A DNA stretch of 64,000 bases from Alistipes sp. (GCA_017463615.1 JAFTOU010000027.1:62001-126000); one strand, 5' to 3'; positions 16,744 through 25,042 are shown, counted from the first letter of the stretch. The notes: generated from the letters alone by a model not told the origin. Made by a program: numbers and translations.

Positions 16744-17347
16744 ATGTGCAAAACGTTAAATTTCAGAATTGGAGAGAGAGATTTTGATCTTGCGCCCACA
16801 AAGGTTGAACGCAAGAAACTCTATGGGTGGACTGAGACGCAGGTAACTACCTCCGATGGGCAAGTGTGCCGTCAGGCGGGGCTTGACAGAAGTGGCAAAA
16901 TAATCATCCCCAAGGGGGCGATAAAGATTGGCTGCGTCGCCAATGATGGTCAGTGGGTTGATAAGTCGCAGTTTGTCGCCGTACACGCTGATGGTCAGAG
17001 GGCCGAGAGTATCGCCTCGTCATTTGACATGCCAATAACTCTTGACAACAAAGCGACCGCAGAGCAGCTGCTTGACCTCCGTGTCACGGCTGTATATCAG
17101 CTAAGTGGAGAGTCTATCGGCGAGCTGAACAGCATGCTGAGTGATGAAATTTACACCTTCCCATTTAGCTACCGAGGGGGGTTACGAGACCTCCACAGCC
17201 TTTCTGCTAACAAATGGCACAACGCCATATCTAATCACGGGCGAGCCAATGATGTTTGAGTATGTTGATTTAGAGGATACCAGCGTACTGACAGATGGTG
17301 ATGATTTTGATTTAGAGGATGATGAACTTGATTTTAGCATGATGTAG
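16744..17347 (+). pseudogene. First gene of the island operon, interrupted by a one-base frameshift in a G run
   Basis: The frame from the ATG at 16744 reads 171 residues and stops at 17257-17259. The natural protein seems to continue in the next frame: at 17176-17181 there is a run of six G. Removing one G joins FPFSYRGG to YETSTAFLLTNGTTPYLITG and an acidic tail (DGDDFDLEDDELDFSMM) that ends at 17347, two bases before the next ATG. The restored protein would have about 200 residues. No family recognised. The shift could be a sequencing error, a phase-variable tract, or a true mutation. Confidence 0.65.
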
Positions 17348-17348
17348 T

Positions 17349-18050
17349 ATGAGAGCAATTAACCTATCAAACGACAAAAACCGAAATGCTCAAGTAGGTT
17401 TTGAACAGAAGAGAACTAAGAGTGATATCAGAATGGTCTGCAGCGATGGGCGCGAGCACCAGAATGCGCGTTTCCTCAAATCTACGATTGATACCGAGGT
17501 TGACAAGCTCGTTGAGCAAGCGGGCTCTGCAGAGCAGTTACTTGCCGATATCATCAACTCAGACCCTGAGATTGACCTCGAGCGAGTAGGTATGCAACTT
17601 ACGGGGGTACGCAAGATTTACATCTCCGACATGAGTGATATTGTCCACAGCATCCACCGCAACGAGGTGGTCTTTACGCCCAATGGAGAACTAAAGGAGT
17701 CGCGACCGTACGAAGATGTTGAGTCGAACATCAACACCGACATTCCGCTGCGATGGACTGGCAAACTGATTCCAAAGCAGAAGGCAGTACGAATGTTCGT
17801 ATTCTCTCGCAAGTATCAAATCAAGCACATCAACGGCTTGACATACGACTTCCTCTACGACATGGCAAAACAGCTATCCGAGAAGGGGGCTGTAATGCTA
17901 CTCGGAGCGGGCAGCAAGGGTGTTGGGCCTGTTGTACTGAGCAACGGCGGTGTCTCCTATCGTGCCTTTCTTGAGGGTCGTATCTCCGATGATGGTAAAT
18001 ACTGTCTTATTCTTCACTTAACAAATCTCGAACTTAAAGCAATAGCATAA
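17349..18050 (+). CDS. Hypothetical protein of the ligase/MoxR/VWA operon
   Basis: 233 residues, soluble, no recognised family. Seen: a Lys/Arg-rich start, a helical middle with LVEQAGSAEQLLADIINSD, then GVRKIYISDMSDIVHSIHRN, WTGKLIPKQKAVRMFVFSRK, and a C-terminal half with YDFLYDMAKQLSEKGAVMLL and a Gly-rich GAGSKGVGPVVLSNGG. It starts one base after the previous frame's stop (TAGTATG) and ends one base before the ligase ATG (TAATATG), so the three are translationally coupled. Immediate adjacency to the ligase suggests a dedicated partner, but the role is unknown. Confidence 0.6.
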   Translation: MRAINLSNDKNRNAQVGFEQKRTKSDIRMVCSDGREHQNARFLKSTIDTEVDKLVEQAGSAEQLLADIINSDPEIDLERVGMQLTGVRKIYISDMSDIVHSIHRNEVVFTPNGELKESRPYEDVESNINTDIPLRWTGKLIPKQKAVRMFVFSRKYQIKHINGLTYDFLYDMAKQLSEKGAVMLLGAGSKGVGPVVLSNGGVSYRAFLEGRISDDGKYCLILHLTNLELKAIA

Positions 18051-18051
18051 T

Positions 18052-19422
18052 ATGAAAACAAACTTTTCTGAGTTAGCCAAGAGCTACAAACGCAAAATTT
18101 CTAACACATTTTTCCTTGTCAATGGCGAGCAGGTAGCAGAGATAAAGAGCGACAAATACTGTGTAACCCGCAAGATTGACGGAACGATGCAGATGCTCTT
18201 CTATCGTGATGGCGAAGCTGTAGCCGTATCAACTTCGGGCATTGAGCGTCGTGGTCTACCCTGCCTTGCAGAGTTTGCATCACTTGTAGAGCGCGCAGGG
18301 TTCAAGAGTGCAACTGTCGTTGCTGAGCTCTATGCAGTGTTAAACGACTCTGGCAGAGAGCGTGTTTGCAATGTTGCTACCGCCATTGCCGACAAGTCAC
18401 TAAACGAGCGCCTAAAGCTCGCCATCTTCGACCTTATAGACCTTGACGATGAACAAGTGACAGCAGAGTATAGCGAAAAACTGAAAAAGGCTGCCGAGCT
18501 ATTTACCGGTGAGCGGGTTCACACTGTTCAGTCCCGCGATGTAACCTCCCCAGAGGAGGTGAGCAAACTCTACGAAGAATGGGTTAATGAGAGTGGCGCA
18601 GAGGGACTTGTCGTACATACCAATAGCCCTATTGTCTACAAAGTAAAGCCAGTACACAATGTTGATGCTGTAATTATAGGCTACACCCTCCGCGAGGCTC
18701 CCAACAATAACTCTATCCGCGACATTATGATTGCTGTAATGCGTCCCGATGGCCTTTTCCAGCAATTTGCCGTAACGGGTAGTGGTTTCTCGCAGACAAC
18801 ACGCCGCCAGATGTACGACCTGCTTGCGCCACTTACGACTAACAGTGACTATGTTGAGACCGACTCGCGCAATATAGCCTTCCAGATGGTGCGTCCAGAG
18901 GTTGTCATAGAGCTCTCCGTAGGAGATTTCGTTGCCGAAGATTCATCAGGCAATGCAAAGATGAACACTCTGCTCTCATACTCCGAGCAGCAAGGTTATA
19001 AAGCCGAGGCAAGCACCCCTGGAGTCGCATGCCATCACGCACGCTTTGTATGTATAAGAGATGACAAAGATGTCGATGCTACATCTATTCGAATCTCGCA
19101 GATTACAGATATCTGTCCATTCTCCGAGAGAGGGGCTGTGAGCTATGGTCCTCTACCCACCTCCGAAGTGATCTATCGCAGAGTCTTCACCAAAGGCGTT
19201 GGCGAGAAGGCTATGGTGCAAAAGTATATCATCTGGCGTACTAACAAAGTAGATAGCGGACTCTTCCCTAACTATGTTTTCCACTACACCGACTTTAGCA
19301 TCAGTCGCAAGGAGCAGCTTAAACGAGATATCAGGGTTTCGTCCAGCGAGGAGCAGATCATCTCTTTTGCCGAGGAGTTTATCGCAGCCAATGTAAAGAA
19401 GGGCTGGAGCGAAGTTGCATAA
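18052..19422 (+). CDS. ATP-dependent polynucleotide (DNA/RNA) ligase-like nucleotidyltransferase
   Basis: 456 residues. The nucleotidyltransferase motifs are in order: motif I KIDG with the adenylated Lys at 41, motif Ia STSGIERRG, motif III VVAELYA, motif IIIa IFDLIDLDD, motif IV EGLVV and motif V YKVKP. An OB-fold-like segment follows (DAVIIGYTLRE, AVMRPDGLFQQFAVTGSGF). This is the core of ATP-dependent DNA ligases, but RNA ligases cannot be excluded. The last ~150 residues (from about 300) are an extra region of unknown fold. There is no LigD-type polymerase or Ku nearby. It sits in the middle of the seven-gene operon with MoxR and VWA genes. Confidence 0.8.
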   Translation: MKTNFSELAKSYKRKISNTFFLVNGEQVAEIKSDKYCVTRKIDGTMQMLFYRDGEAVAVSTSGIERRGLPCLAEFASLVERAGFKSATVVAELYAVLNDSGRERVCNVATAIADKSLNERLKLAIFDLIDLDDEQVTAEYSEKLKKAAELFTGERVHTVQSRDVTSPEEVSKLYEEWVNESGAEGLVVHTNSPIVYKVKPVHNVDAVIIGYTLREAPNNNSIRDIMIAVMRPDGLFQQFAVTGSGFSQTTRRQMYDLLAPLTTNSDYVETDSRNIAFQMVRPEVVIELSVGDFVAEDSSGNAKMNTLLSYSEQQGYKAEASTPGVACHHARFVCIRDDKDVDATSIRISQITDICPFSERGAVSYGPLPTSEVIYRRVFTKGVGEKAMVQKYIIWRTNKVDSGLFPNYVFHYTDFSISRKEQLKRDIRVSSSEEQIISFAEEFIAANVKKGWSEVA

Positions 19423-19439
19423 CCTAAAAGATTATAACA

Positions 19440-20036
19440 ATGACAAGAAAAACAATAATACCACCTACCACCACAGAGGTAGAGGACTTAGTAGAGTCGT
19501 TATCCAAATTAGAGGCGCACAAATCAGGCAATCCATTCTCGATGGAGAGGTACTTTATGTGGCTCAAAGAGTCTAAATATTTCAAGTATGTTGGCAACTT
19601 TCACCCTGTATCTGAACATATATTCATATTCAGACCTATTGACAACATCCAGATCTATTTTAAGCTCTGGGCTGTAAATATCCCGGCATACAATATCTCG
19701 ATTCCGTTCTCGACCATTGAGGCGGCTATTGAGATTACACAGCGCACTATTGACTTTATGTTAGAGGATAGAGACCATATCCACCGGCAATGCGAAGCGC
19801 TATTCTCACAAGAAATAAAGGGTAGCGGACTAACCTACGCCTTTGTGCGCAACGACGACCCAAAGCGAAAGACCAATTCTGAGTGCGCCTATGTAAAGAT
19901 GGGAATGAGCACTATTGTCTTCTCATTCAATGAGATGACAAACAAGCAGAGCTTTGAGAAGATGGTTCACCACGCACTCAAATATAGAGATATTTATAGA
20001 AAATATACCAAATACAACTGTTTTGTAAGGCTATAG
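19440..20036 (+). CDS. Hypothetical protein of the island operon (paralogue-like to the next gene)
   Basis: 198 residues, no recognised family. Distinctive elements: RYFMWLKESKYFKYVGN, FIFRPIDNIQIYFKLW, and a helical ITQRTIDFMLEDRDHIHRQC. The next gene has the same order of elements (ELFMYLRQSPYAKYLSN, FGFQPF, then IIKKVIEMIENPSIAKEY), so the two look like diverged tandem duplicates. No membrane segments. It starts 17 nt after the ligase stop. Role unknown; a structural or adaptor part for the ATPase or ligase is one possibility. Confidence 0.6.
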   Translation: MTRKTIIPPTTTEVEDLVESLSKLEAHKSGNPFSMERYFMWLKESKYFKYVGNFHPVSEHIFIFRPIDNIQIYFKLWAVNIPAYNISIPFSTIEAAIEITQRTIDFMLEDRDHIHRQCEALFSQEIKGSGLTYAFVRNDDPKRKTNSECAYVKMGMSTIVFSFNEMTNKQSFEKMVHHALKYRDIYRKYTKYNCFVRL

Positions 20037-20038
20037 TT

Positions 20039-20737
20039 ATGATTAGAGTAGAATATATACCCCAGCCAGATGCACTAAATTATCTATTAAGTATAGGCAA
20101 GAGAATGCATTTCCACGACAAGGATGAGAATCAGTGGGAGCTATTCATGTACCTACGCCAGAGCCCATACGCAAAATACCTAAGCAACGAGTCAAACGAC
20201 CACTCGTGGTTTGGCTTTCAGCCATTTACTGACGGTAGATTCACACTAAAACTATCCTATTCAAAGATTGAGGTGTTCAGAAACAATGAAAATATCTTTC
20301 ATCACTTCATAAGGTTCACATCTCGCGATGGTAGGCGTTGGATTATCAAGAAGGTTATAGAGATGATTGAAAACCCCTCTATAGCAAAAGAGTATGCTCG
20401 CAAAGTAGCGGCGCAGAAGGCACATCAGAACATGATTATTCAAACCACTGAAGATGCTATCAGAAATAAGCTAAGTGCACTCGGATGCACTGCAATCAAC
20501 ATCTCCTTTGAGATGTCTTCCGGAGGTGGCTGGCAGATGCCTATCAAAGATATAAAGTTCAGGTTTACCTATCAAGGTTCATATTTTCAACTATCATTAG
20601 ATTTCAACCACCTCTCCGACCTACTAAACGAGATAGAGTATCTTATCGGAGACTATATGAAGTTAAGGAGTGAAAAGCGTGGTCGCATTATGGATACAAA
20701 CAATTTACCGCGCGACTTAAAATGGATAACAGCATAA
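20039..20737 (+). CDS. Hypothetical protein of the island operon
   Basis: 232 residues, soluble, no recognised family. The N-terminal 150 residues resemble the preceding protein in the order of WLxxSxYxKYxxN-type, aromatic FxFxPxxD-type and helical segments. It is longer at the C-terminus (LGCTAINISFEMSSGGGWQM, FNHLSDLLNEIEYLIGDYM). It begins two bases after its neighbour's stop and ends four bases before the MoxR ATG. Both genes keep clean open frames, arguing for selection on both copies. Confidence 0.6.
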   Translation: MIRVEYIPQPDALNYLLSIGKRMHFHDKDENQWELFMYLRQSPYAKYLSNESNDHSWFGFQPFTDGRFTLKLSYSKIEVFRNNENIFHHFIRFTSRDGRRWIIKKVIEMIENPSIAKEYARKVAAQKAHQNMIIQTTEDAIRNKLSALGCTAINISFEMSSGGGWQMPIKDIKFRFTYQGSYFQLSLDFNHLSDLLNEIEYLIGDYMKLRSEKRGRIMDTNNLPRDLKWITA

Positions 20738-20741
20738 CATT

Positions 20742-21800
20742 ATGGTAATAACAATATCAACACAAGATCTACTACAAGTAGTGGCACATACACCAGCCAC
20801 ACAGAACATTATGCTTGCAGGCAAGCACGGTATCGGCAAGTCAAAGATACTCACCGACTACTTTGAGCAGCAGGGGCAGCGGGTAGTAACCCTCTTCCTT
20901 GGGCAGATGAGTGACCCTGGCGACTTGATAGGTCTGCCGCGCAAAAACGAGCAGAGTGGCAAGACCGAATTTATGCCACCCTACTGGTTTCCTACAGACG
21001 GCAAGCCGATAGTCCTCTTTCTGGACGAGCTAAACCGTGCTCGTCCAGAGATTCTGCAGACGATTATGGACTTGGCGCTCAATCGCCGCTTGGCGGGTCG
21101 CCCACTACCCGAAGGTAGCCGTATAATCTCTGCCGTAAACGATGGCGATGAGTATCAGCTCACCGACCTTGACCCTGCACTCATATCGCGTTTTAACATC
21201 TACACCTTTGTACCAACGACTGCCGACTGGCTCATTTGGGCAGAGAAACACGGTATTGACCCGCGCATTATCAAGTTTATACAGAGCAACGAATCTATGC
21301 TTGATTCTACTATTAACAACGATGGCAGTTCATCGCTTGAGAAGTCCCCCGACCGTCGTGCGTGGGAGCGAGTATCGCATATCATCAAGGATGTCAAAAA
21401 TATTGACACTATATTTAGTAAAATTATCGCCGGTATTGTCGGTTCAAAGGCTACTGCGGCATTTATGGCGAGCATTGCGAACGACGATATCATCTCCGCC
21501 AAAGAGCTTCTTGCCTCCTTCGACGCTGTGCAGGAGATCCTCAATAGATACGAGGTGCATCAGCTGAGCATCCTCAACGAACGCGTATATCGCCATCTTG
21601 AGACCGCCAAAAGCGTTAAGCCAAAAGAGGGTGTTAGCCTAAAAAAATATATCGAGTGGCTAAGCAACAGTAGGCGTGAGGCTATGGCACACTTCTGCTC
21701 GTTGTATGAGAAGAACAACTACTCAAAGGCAAATGTATTTATGATGATTAACACCCCCGAGTGCTTCAAAATTATAACCAGCTTCTTAAAATCTATTTAG
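20742..21800 (+). CDS. MoxR-family AAA+ ATPase
   Basis: 352 residues. Walker A AGKHGIGKS at 26-34, GQMSDPGDLIGLPR (a typical MoxR/CbbQ region), Walker B VLFLDELNRA at about 88-97, a sensor-1-like ISAVNDGD, and an arginine-finger region LDPALISRFNIY. MoxR ATPases work with VWA proteins to remodel or activate a target complex, and a VWA gene follows after 12 nt. The C-terminal ~150 residues are helical and less conserved. Cytoplasmic. The target is unknown; the co-encoded ligase is an obvious candidate by context only. Confidence 0.9.
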   Translation: MVITISTQDLLQVVAHTPATQNIMLAGKHGIGKSKILTDYFEQQGQRVVTLFLGQMSDPGDLIGLPRKNEQSGKTEFMPPYWFPTDGKPIVLFLDELNRARPEILQTIMDLALNRRLAGRPLPEGSRIISAVNDGDEYQLTDLDPALISRFNIYTFVPTTADWLIWAEKHGIDPRIIKFIQSNESMLDSTINNDGSSSLEKSPDRRAWERVSHIIKDVKNIDTIFSKIIAGIVGSKATAAFMASIANDDIISAKELLASFDAVQEILNRYEVHQLSILNERVYRHLETAKSVKPKEGVSLKKYIEWLSNSRREAMAHFCSLYEKNNYSKANVFMMINTPECFKIITSFLKSI

Positions 21801-21812
21801 CTTCAATTTAAT

Positions 21813-23111
21813 ATGCACCCTATTCTGCAAAAGATATCTACCGAGTGGTTCCTGCTGGAGCCTGCCCTATTCTCCACCCTTCTGACCCACAAAATAGTTG
21901 CCAACCCCAATCTCATGGGGTTGTTTCGAGTGGGTCAGATGCGATTGGAGTACAACCCTGCATTGTTAAACGAAGAGCAAGATATCAACACAGTGGAGCT
22001 GCGCCTCCGCTATGAGGTGGTGCGAATACTGCTCGGTCATCCCTATATGCGACAGCCACTCAACGCTATCCCCTATATGATGACATTAGCGAGCAACCGC
22101 ACCATCATCGACAACTTCCCGATGGCTTCGAACCACCTTCTTGGAGGTGAACTTGAGCTGGAAAGTGGGCTCTGCTTTGAGGAGTATTACGCACTACTAA
22201 GCAAGATGTACAGCCAAATGCCAGACAATAGTGTATCGGATAACACATCGGACAATAGCGAGCAAGATGCGCAAGGAGCAGACGAGGCTCAGGACAATCA
22301 GTCTGAGGATAGTGGCTCAGATGGTGACGGAGAGCAATATGACAACGGAGCACAAGATGGCGACGAGGCAAAGTGTGAAAACGACACCGAGCAGGAGCAA
22401 ATGCTCAGCGAGCAGTCCGAACTTTGGGAGGAGAGTCCGTTGGCGCAGGATACAATCCATGAGAGTATTCGTTCTATCTCCGAATCTAACTCGTGGGGAA
22501 CACTCCCAGGCGATATAGTGGAGCAGATAAAGAGCAGCCTCATCGTAAAGGTAGACTATCGCCGTATTCTATCAATGTTCCGTGCCTCAGTGCTCTCCAG
22601 TAAACGCCACTTGACCAGGATGCTACCCTCGCGTCGCTATGGCTTTGATTTTATGGGCAGCAAGCGAGACTTCTCAACACGCCTATTGGTTGCTATAGAT
22701 GTCAGCGGCTCAATAGATTCTAAACAGATAGAGGTGGCATTGGCTGTGATAAATAAGGCCTTCAGATATGGTGTAGAGGCTATTGATGTCATCCAATTTG
22801 ATACCGAAATTCATGGTTCTGCCACGCACCTACAGCGAAAGATTAACACCTTCGATATCAAAGGTCGCGGCGGCACAAATTTCCAACCTGCCGTAGATTA
22901 TTATGCCTCAAATAATTACGACGGTCTATTTATCATTACCGACGGCTACGCCCCGCAACCCACACTTCCTCCCAGCTTCCACGGTGGCATCCTTTGGATG
23001 CTGTACAACGAAAGCGCATACAAGAGTAACAACCGCTACACACTACCGTCATCGCTACAGTGGCTCTGCTCAATGCCCCGCTCCCGCCACCTAATCCTTC
23101 CGCCCGTATAA
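21813..23111 (+). CDS. VWA-domain protein with degenerate DUF2201-type metallopeptidase-like N-terminus
   Basis: 432 residues. The N-terminal part (1-135) resembles the putative metallopeptidase region of DUF2201 proteins, but where HExxH is expected it reads RYEVVRILLGH, so both zinc-binding His of the motif are absent. A low-complexity acidic/Asn/Ser linker follows (about 135-210). The C-terminal VWA domain has a complete MIDAS: DVSGS at about 295-299, the Thr in KGRGGTNFQPAV and the Asp in IITDGYAP. MoxR plus VWA pairs form chaperone-like modules. It is the last gene of the operon, followed by a strong hairpin. Confidence 0.87.
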   Translation: MHPILQKISTEWFLLEPALFSTLLTHKIVANPNLMGLFRVGQMRLEYNPALLNEEQDINTVELRLRYEVVRILLGHPYMRQPLNAIPYMMTLASNRTIIDNFPMASNHLLGGELELESGLCFEEYYALLSKMYSQMPDNSVSDNTSDNSEQDAQGADEAQDNQSEDSGSDGDGEQYDNGAQDGDEAKCENDTEQEQMLSEQSELWEESPLAQDTIHESIRSISESNSWGTLPGDIVEQIKSSLIVKVDYRRILSMFRASVLSSKRHLTRMLPSRRYGFDFMGSKRDFSTRLLVAIDVSGSIDSKQIEVALAVINKAFRYGVEAIDVIQFDTEIHGSATHLQRKINTFDIKGRGGTNFQPAVDYYASNNYDGLFIITDGYAPQPTLPPSFHGGILWMLYNESAYKSNNRYTLPSSLQWLCSMPRSRHLILPPV

Positions 23112-23113
23112 CG

Positions 23114-23145
23114 CCAGCGAGGTTGGACAAATCCAACCTCGCTGG
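23114..23145 (+). terminator. Strong hairpin at the end of the island operon
   Basis: A perfect 14-bp stem CCAGCGAGGTTGGA (23114-23127) with its complement (23132-23145) and a 4-nt loop, starting three bases after the VWA stop. The usual long T run is missing (GTGTATAAAAAG follows). Confidence 0.65.
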
Positions 23146-23162
23146 TGTATAAAAAGTCTGGG

Positions 23163-23309
23163 TTATAACCTAATTTCATGGGAGTTTTCATACTCTTTCA
23201 ACGAATAGAATCGGCGTTCAATCTTATTGTATCCCGCGTTAAATTTGCACTTGCAATGCTCAAGTTTTCGAGTCACGCTACCTTTAGTATTACCATTATA
23301 TGACTGAAA
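23163..23309 (-). pseudogene. Possible remnant of a coding region at the island's right border
   Basis: A stop-bounded frame of about 48 codons without an ATG reads a charged, gene-like stretch (GNTKGSVTRKLEHCKCKF, YNKIERRFYSLKEYENSHE) that ends at TAA 23163-23165. It resembles a broken gene end rather than random sequence, but no family is recognised. The roughly 220-nt gap 23112-23331 otherwise holds only the hairpin. Confidence 0.25.
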
Positions 23310-23331
23310 AATCGGTCATATCTTTTCTGTT

Positions 23332-23649
23332 TTACTTTCGTTTCGTTTTCGGAGTGGGGAGGTTTTTGAGGGTTATGCGGATGATGGCGGTGAGGAGGTC
23401 GCGGTTGTCAATATCGGTGATTTCAAGGTACTCCTTCGCGCCGGCGTAGGGTGGGCGCAGAGTGGGATTGTGAAGCAAATCTTTGCACGCCTCGGTCACT
23501 TTGACAAACAGAGTGTTATCGCAGATAAGGCCAAAGAGGGCTCCGTCGCAATATATGCAATAGTCGCCCATCATCTTGCGCACTGTAATACTCCCCGCAT
23601 CGGAGCACTGGTCAATAACATACTGAACAAAGTCTGCGCTACAAGCCAT
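23332..23649 (-). CDS. TfoX N-terminal domain family protein
   Basis: 105 residues from the ATG at 23647-23649; a TTG upstream lies before a TAACTTTG promoter box (minus strand, 23663-23670), so the ATG is preferred. The sequence follows the TfoX N-domain pattern: ITVRKMMGDYCIYCDGALFG, ICDNTLFVKVTEAC, PPYAGAKEYLEI. In Gammaproteobacteria TfoX regulates competence, but stand-alone N-domain proteins occur widely without known function. It ends in a Lys-rich tail. It is the first gene right of the accessory island and probably single. Confidence 0.82.
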   Translation of the reverse strand: MACSADFVQYVIDQCSDAGSITVRKMMGDYCIYCDGALFGLICDNTLFVKVTEACKDLLHNPTLRPPYAGAKEYLEITDIDNRDLLTAIIRITLKNLPTPKTKRK

Positions 23650-23691
23650 ACCGTTTTTGTTTTCAAAGTTACGAATTATCCCCAAAACAAA

Positions 23692-23717
23692 AGAGAAAAA
23701 GCCGAAACTTTTTCTCT
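23692..23717 (-). terminator. Terminator after the sigma/anti-sigma pair
   Basis: Stem AGAGAAAAAG (23692-23701) with CTTTTTCTCT (23708-23717), loop CCGAAA. On the minus strand it is followed by TTTTGTTTT. The same 26-nt hairpin recurs at 25135-25160. Confidence 0.8.
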
Positions 23718-23762
23718 CCTTATCTTGTTGCGGTTAATGCAATTAAGTACAATGCTGTGCGG

Positions 23763-24512
23763 CTACTCGGTAGGCAGTACATCAAAGTCAATTTGATTGA
23801 TGGTGAGCACCGTGACCTGCTGCCCGTTGTATAGCCCTGAGCACTCAGCTCCGAGCAAGCGACTCTCGCTTTTTGAGAAACGGGCAACAATCCCGACCTT
23901 GTCGCCCCTTGTGCTGACCAAAATCATATCGCCCTCCTCGCGGAATTTTAGCAGTACTCCCGTTAGCAAAGCGTACTCCTTCAATTTATCAATCGTAGCG
24001 AACGGAGTGAGGTCTATTCCTCCGTCGGGTCGTTCAAGGACTAATTGTCCGTTCTGGTAGCGTTGATAGCTTTCGCCGTCATAGAGCTCCATAGAACGAG
24101 CCTTGTCCTGCCATTTGATAGCCATTTTGACCTTTGAGCCCTCTTTGCGAATTTCAACGATGCCCTGCGTCGGAACACCCTCAAATTCAATATTGTAGAG
24201 TTCATCCTGCGTGCGCTTGCTCTCGGTAACATTTGCGGTGAAGCGAATAAGGTAGCTATCCGATTCAAGGAGTTGAGTTATTGCTCGCTCAACACCCTCG
24301 CGGGCGGTGCTGGTCTGCACTCCGCTAATGCCGATGATGACTGCTACTGCAACCATCGCAGCAACGGCTCCAATGCGTACTACCTGCCACAGCGTGCGAC
24401 GGCGCGGTGCGGGAGCTTTGAATTCAAGTGATGTTGTAGGTGCAAAACGTGGTGTGAGGAGGTTCACAACACGGATGTCCGAAAAACTGTCTAAATTGTT
24501 GTTAGCGTTCAT
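23763..24512 (-). CDS. Putative membrane-anchored anti-sigma factor with LolA-like outer domain
   Basis: 249 residues. A short cytoplasmic part (1-40) is followed by one membrane segment (VVRIGAVAAMVAVAVIIGIS, about 45-64) and a long outer domain. The outer domain has a beta-rich pattern (LIRFTANVTESKRTQDELYN, GSKVKMAIKWQDKARSMELY, GESYQRYQNGQLVLERPD) like LolA/LolB-type lipoprotein-binding folds. It lies 17 nt behind an ECF sigma gene, the usual place for a cognate anti-sigma factor. No HExxH or zinc-finger anti-sigma motif is visible, so the assignment rests on context and topology. Confidence 0.65.
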   Translation of the reverse strand: MNANNNLDSFSDIRVVNLLTPRFAPTTSLEFKAPAPRRRTLWQVVRIGAVAAMVAVAVIIGISGVQTSTAREGVERAITQLLESDSYLIRFTANVTESKRTQDELYNIEFEGVPTQGIVEIRKEGSKVKMAIKWQDKARSMELYDGESYQRYQNGQLVLERPDGGIDLTPFATIDKLKEYALLTGVLLKFREEGDMILVSTRGDKVGIVARFSKSESRLLGAECSGLYNGQQVTVLTINQIDFDVLPTE

Positions 24513-24529
24513 AATTCTGTTTTTTTGTG

Positions 24530-25042
24530 TTAAATCAACCCGCGCTCTTCAAGAGCTTCGCGCAACTTGTCAATGCCATAGCGGAAACGCGATTTGGCAG
24601 TTGTGAGAGGAATATTGCAAATTGAGGCAATCTCGTCAAACTTCTGTCCGCCATAGATTCGCAAGCGAATCACCTCGCTCTGCTCATCGGGCAGGTGTGC
24701 CATTAGTCGTTCAATTAGTCGGTACTCCTGCTCAAAATCCGTTGTAGCAAGCTCTTCGCTGGATAATGTGTCAAGAGTTTGAATCGGCGCCAAAGGTCTA
24801 CGCGAACGCAAAATTGAGGTGCAACTATTTGACAAAGAACGATAAATGTACCCTCGCAGATCGCCGATTTCGGCGAGTCGTGCCTTCTGCTTTGAGAGCC
24901 TGAGGTAGAGGTCTTGTATCACATCGTCGGCTTCGGCTGCCGACCCCAGCCGATAGCAGGCATAGCGAAACAGATTATCGCGCTCAGACTGCATTAGCTC
25001 CGCGAGGCGGGTGAGTTGTTTTTCTTCGGTTGTTAGTTTCAT
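24530..25042 (-). CDS. ECF-family RNA polymerase sigma factor
   Basis: 170 residues. Region 2 at 15-85 (RDNLFRYACYRLGSAAEADDVIQDLYLRL, quoted here only by its core AEADDVIQD) and region 4 at 110-165 (LPDEQSEVIRLRIYGGQKFD, then a helix-turn-helix IPLTTAKSRFRYGIDKLREAL). Together these define a type ECF sigma. The membrane protein behind it is the likely anti-sigma factor, so the pair should carry an envelope signal to transcription. The regulon is unknown; no obvious autoregulatory promoter was identified. Confidence 0.92.
   Translation of the reverse strand: MKLTTEEKQLTRLAELMQSERDNLFRYACYRLGSAAEADDVIQDLYLRLSKQKARLAEIGDLRGYIYRSLSNSCTSILRSRRPLAPIQTLDTLSSEELATTDFEQEYRLIERLMAHLPDEQSEVIRLRIYGGQKFDEIASICNIPLTTAKSRFRYGIDKLREALEERGLI

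Noticed and set aside
17141-17347. 68-codon frame as an independent small gene
   Set aside because: It overlaps the preceding frame and reads as its continuation after the G run, so a frameshifted single gene is the better explanation.
18052-19422. Ligase as part of a LigD/Ku end-joining system
   Set aside because: No Ku, polymerase or phosphoesterase domain in the gene or its neighbours.
9900-23111. Prophage, integrative element or plasmid origin for the island
   Set aside because: No integrase, relaxase, structural phage genes, tRNA target or direct-repeat attachment sites were found; the island may still be acquired, but the route is not visible.
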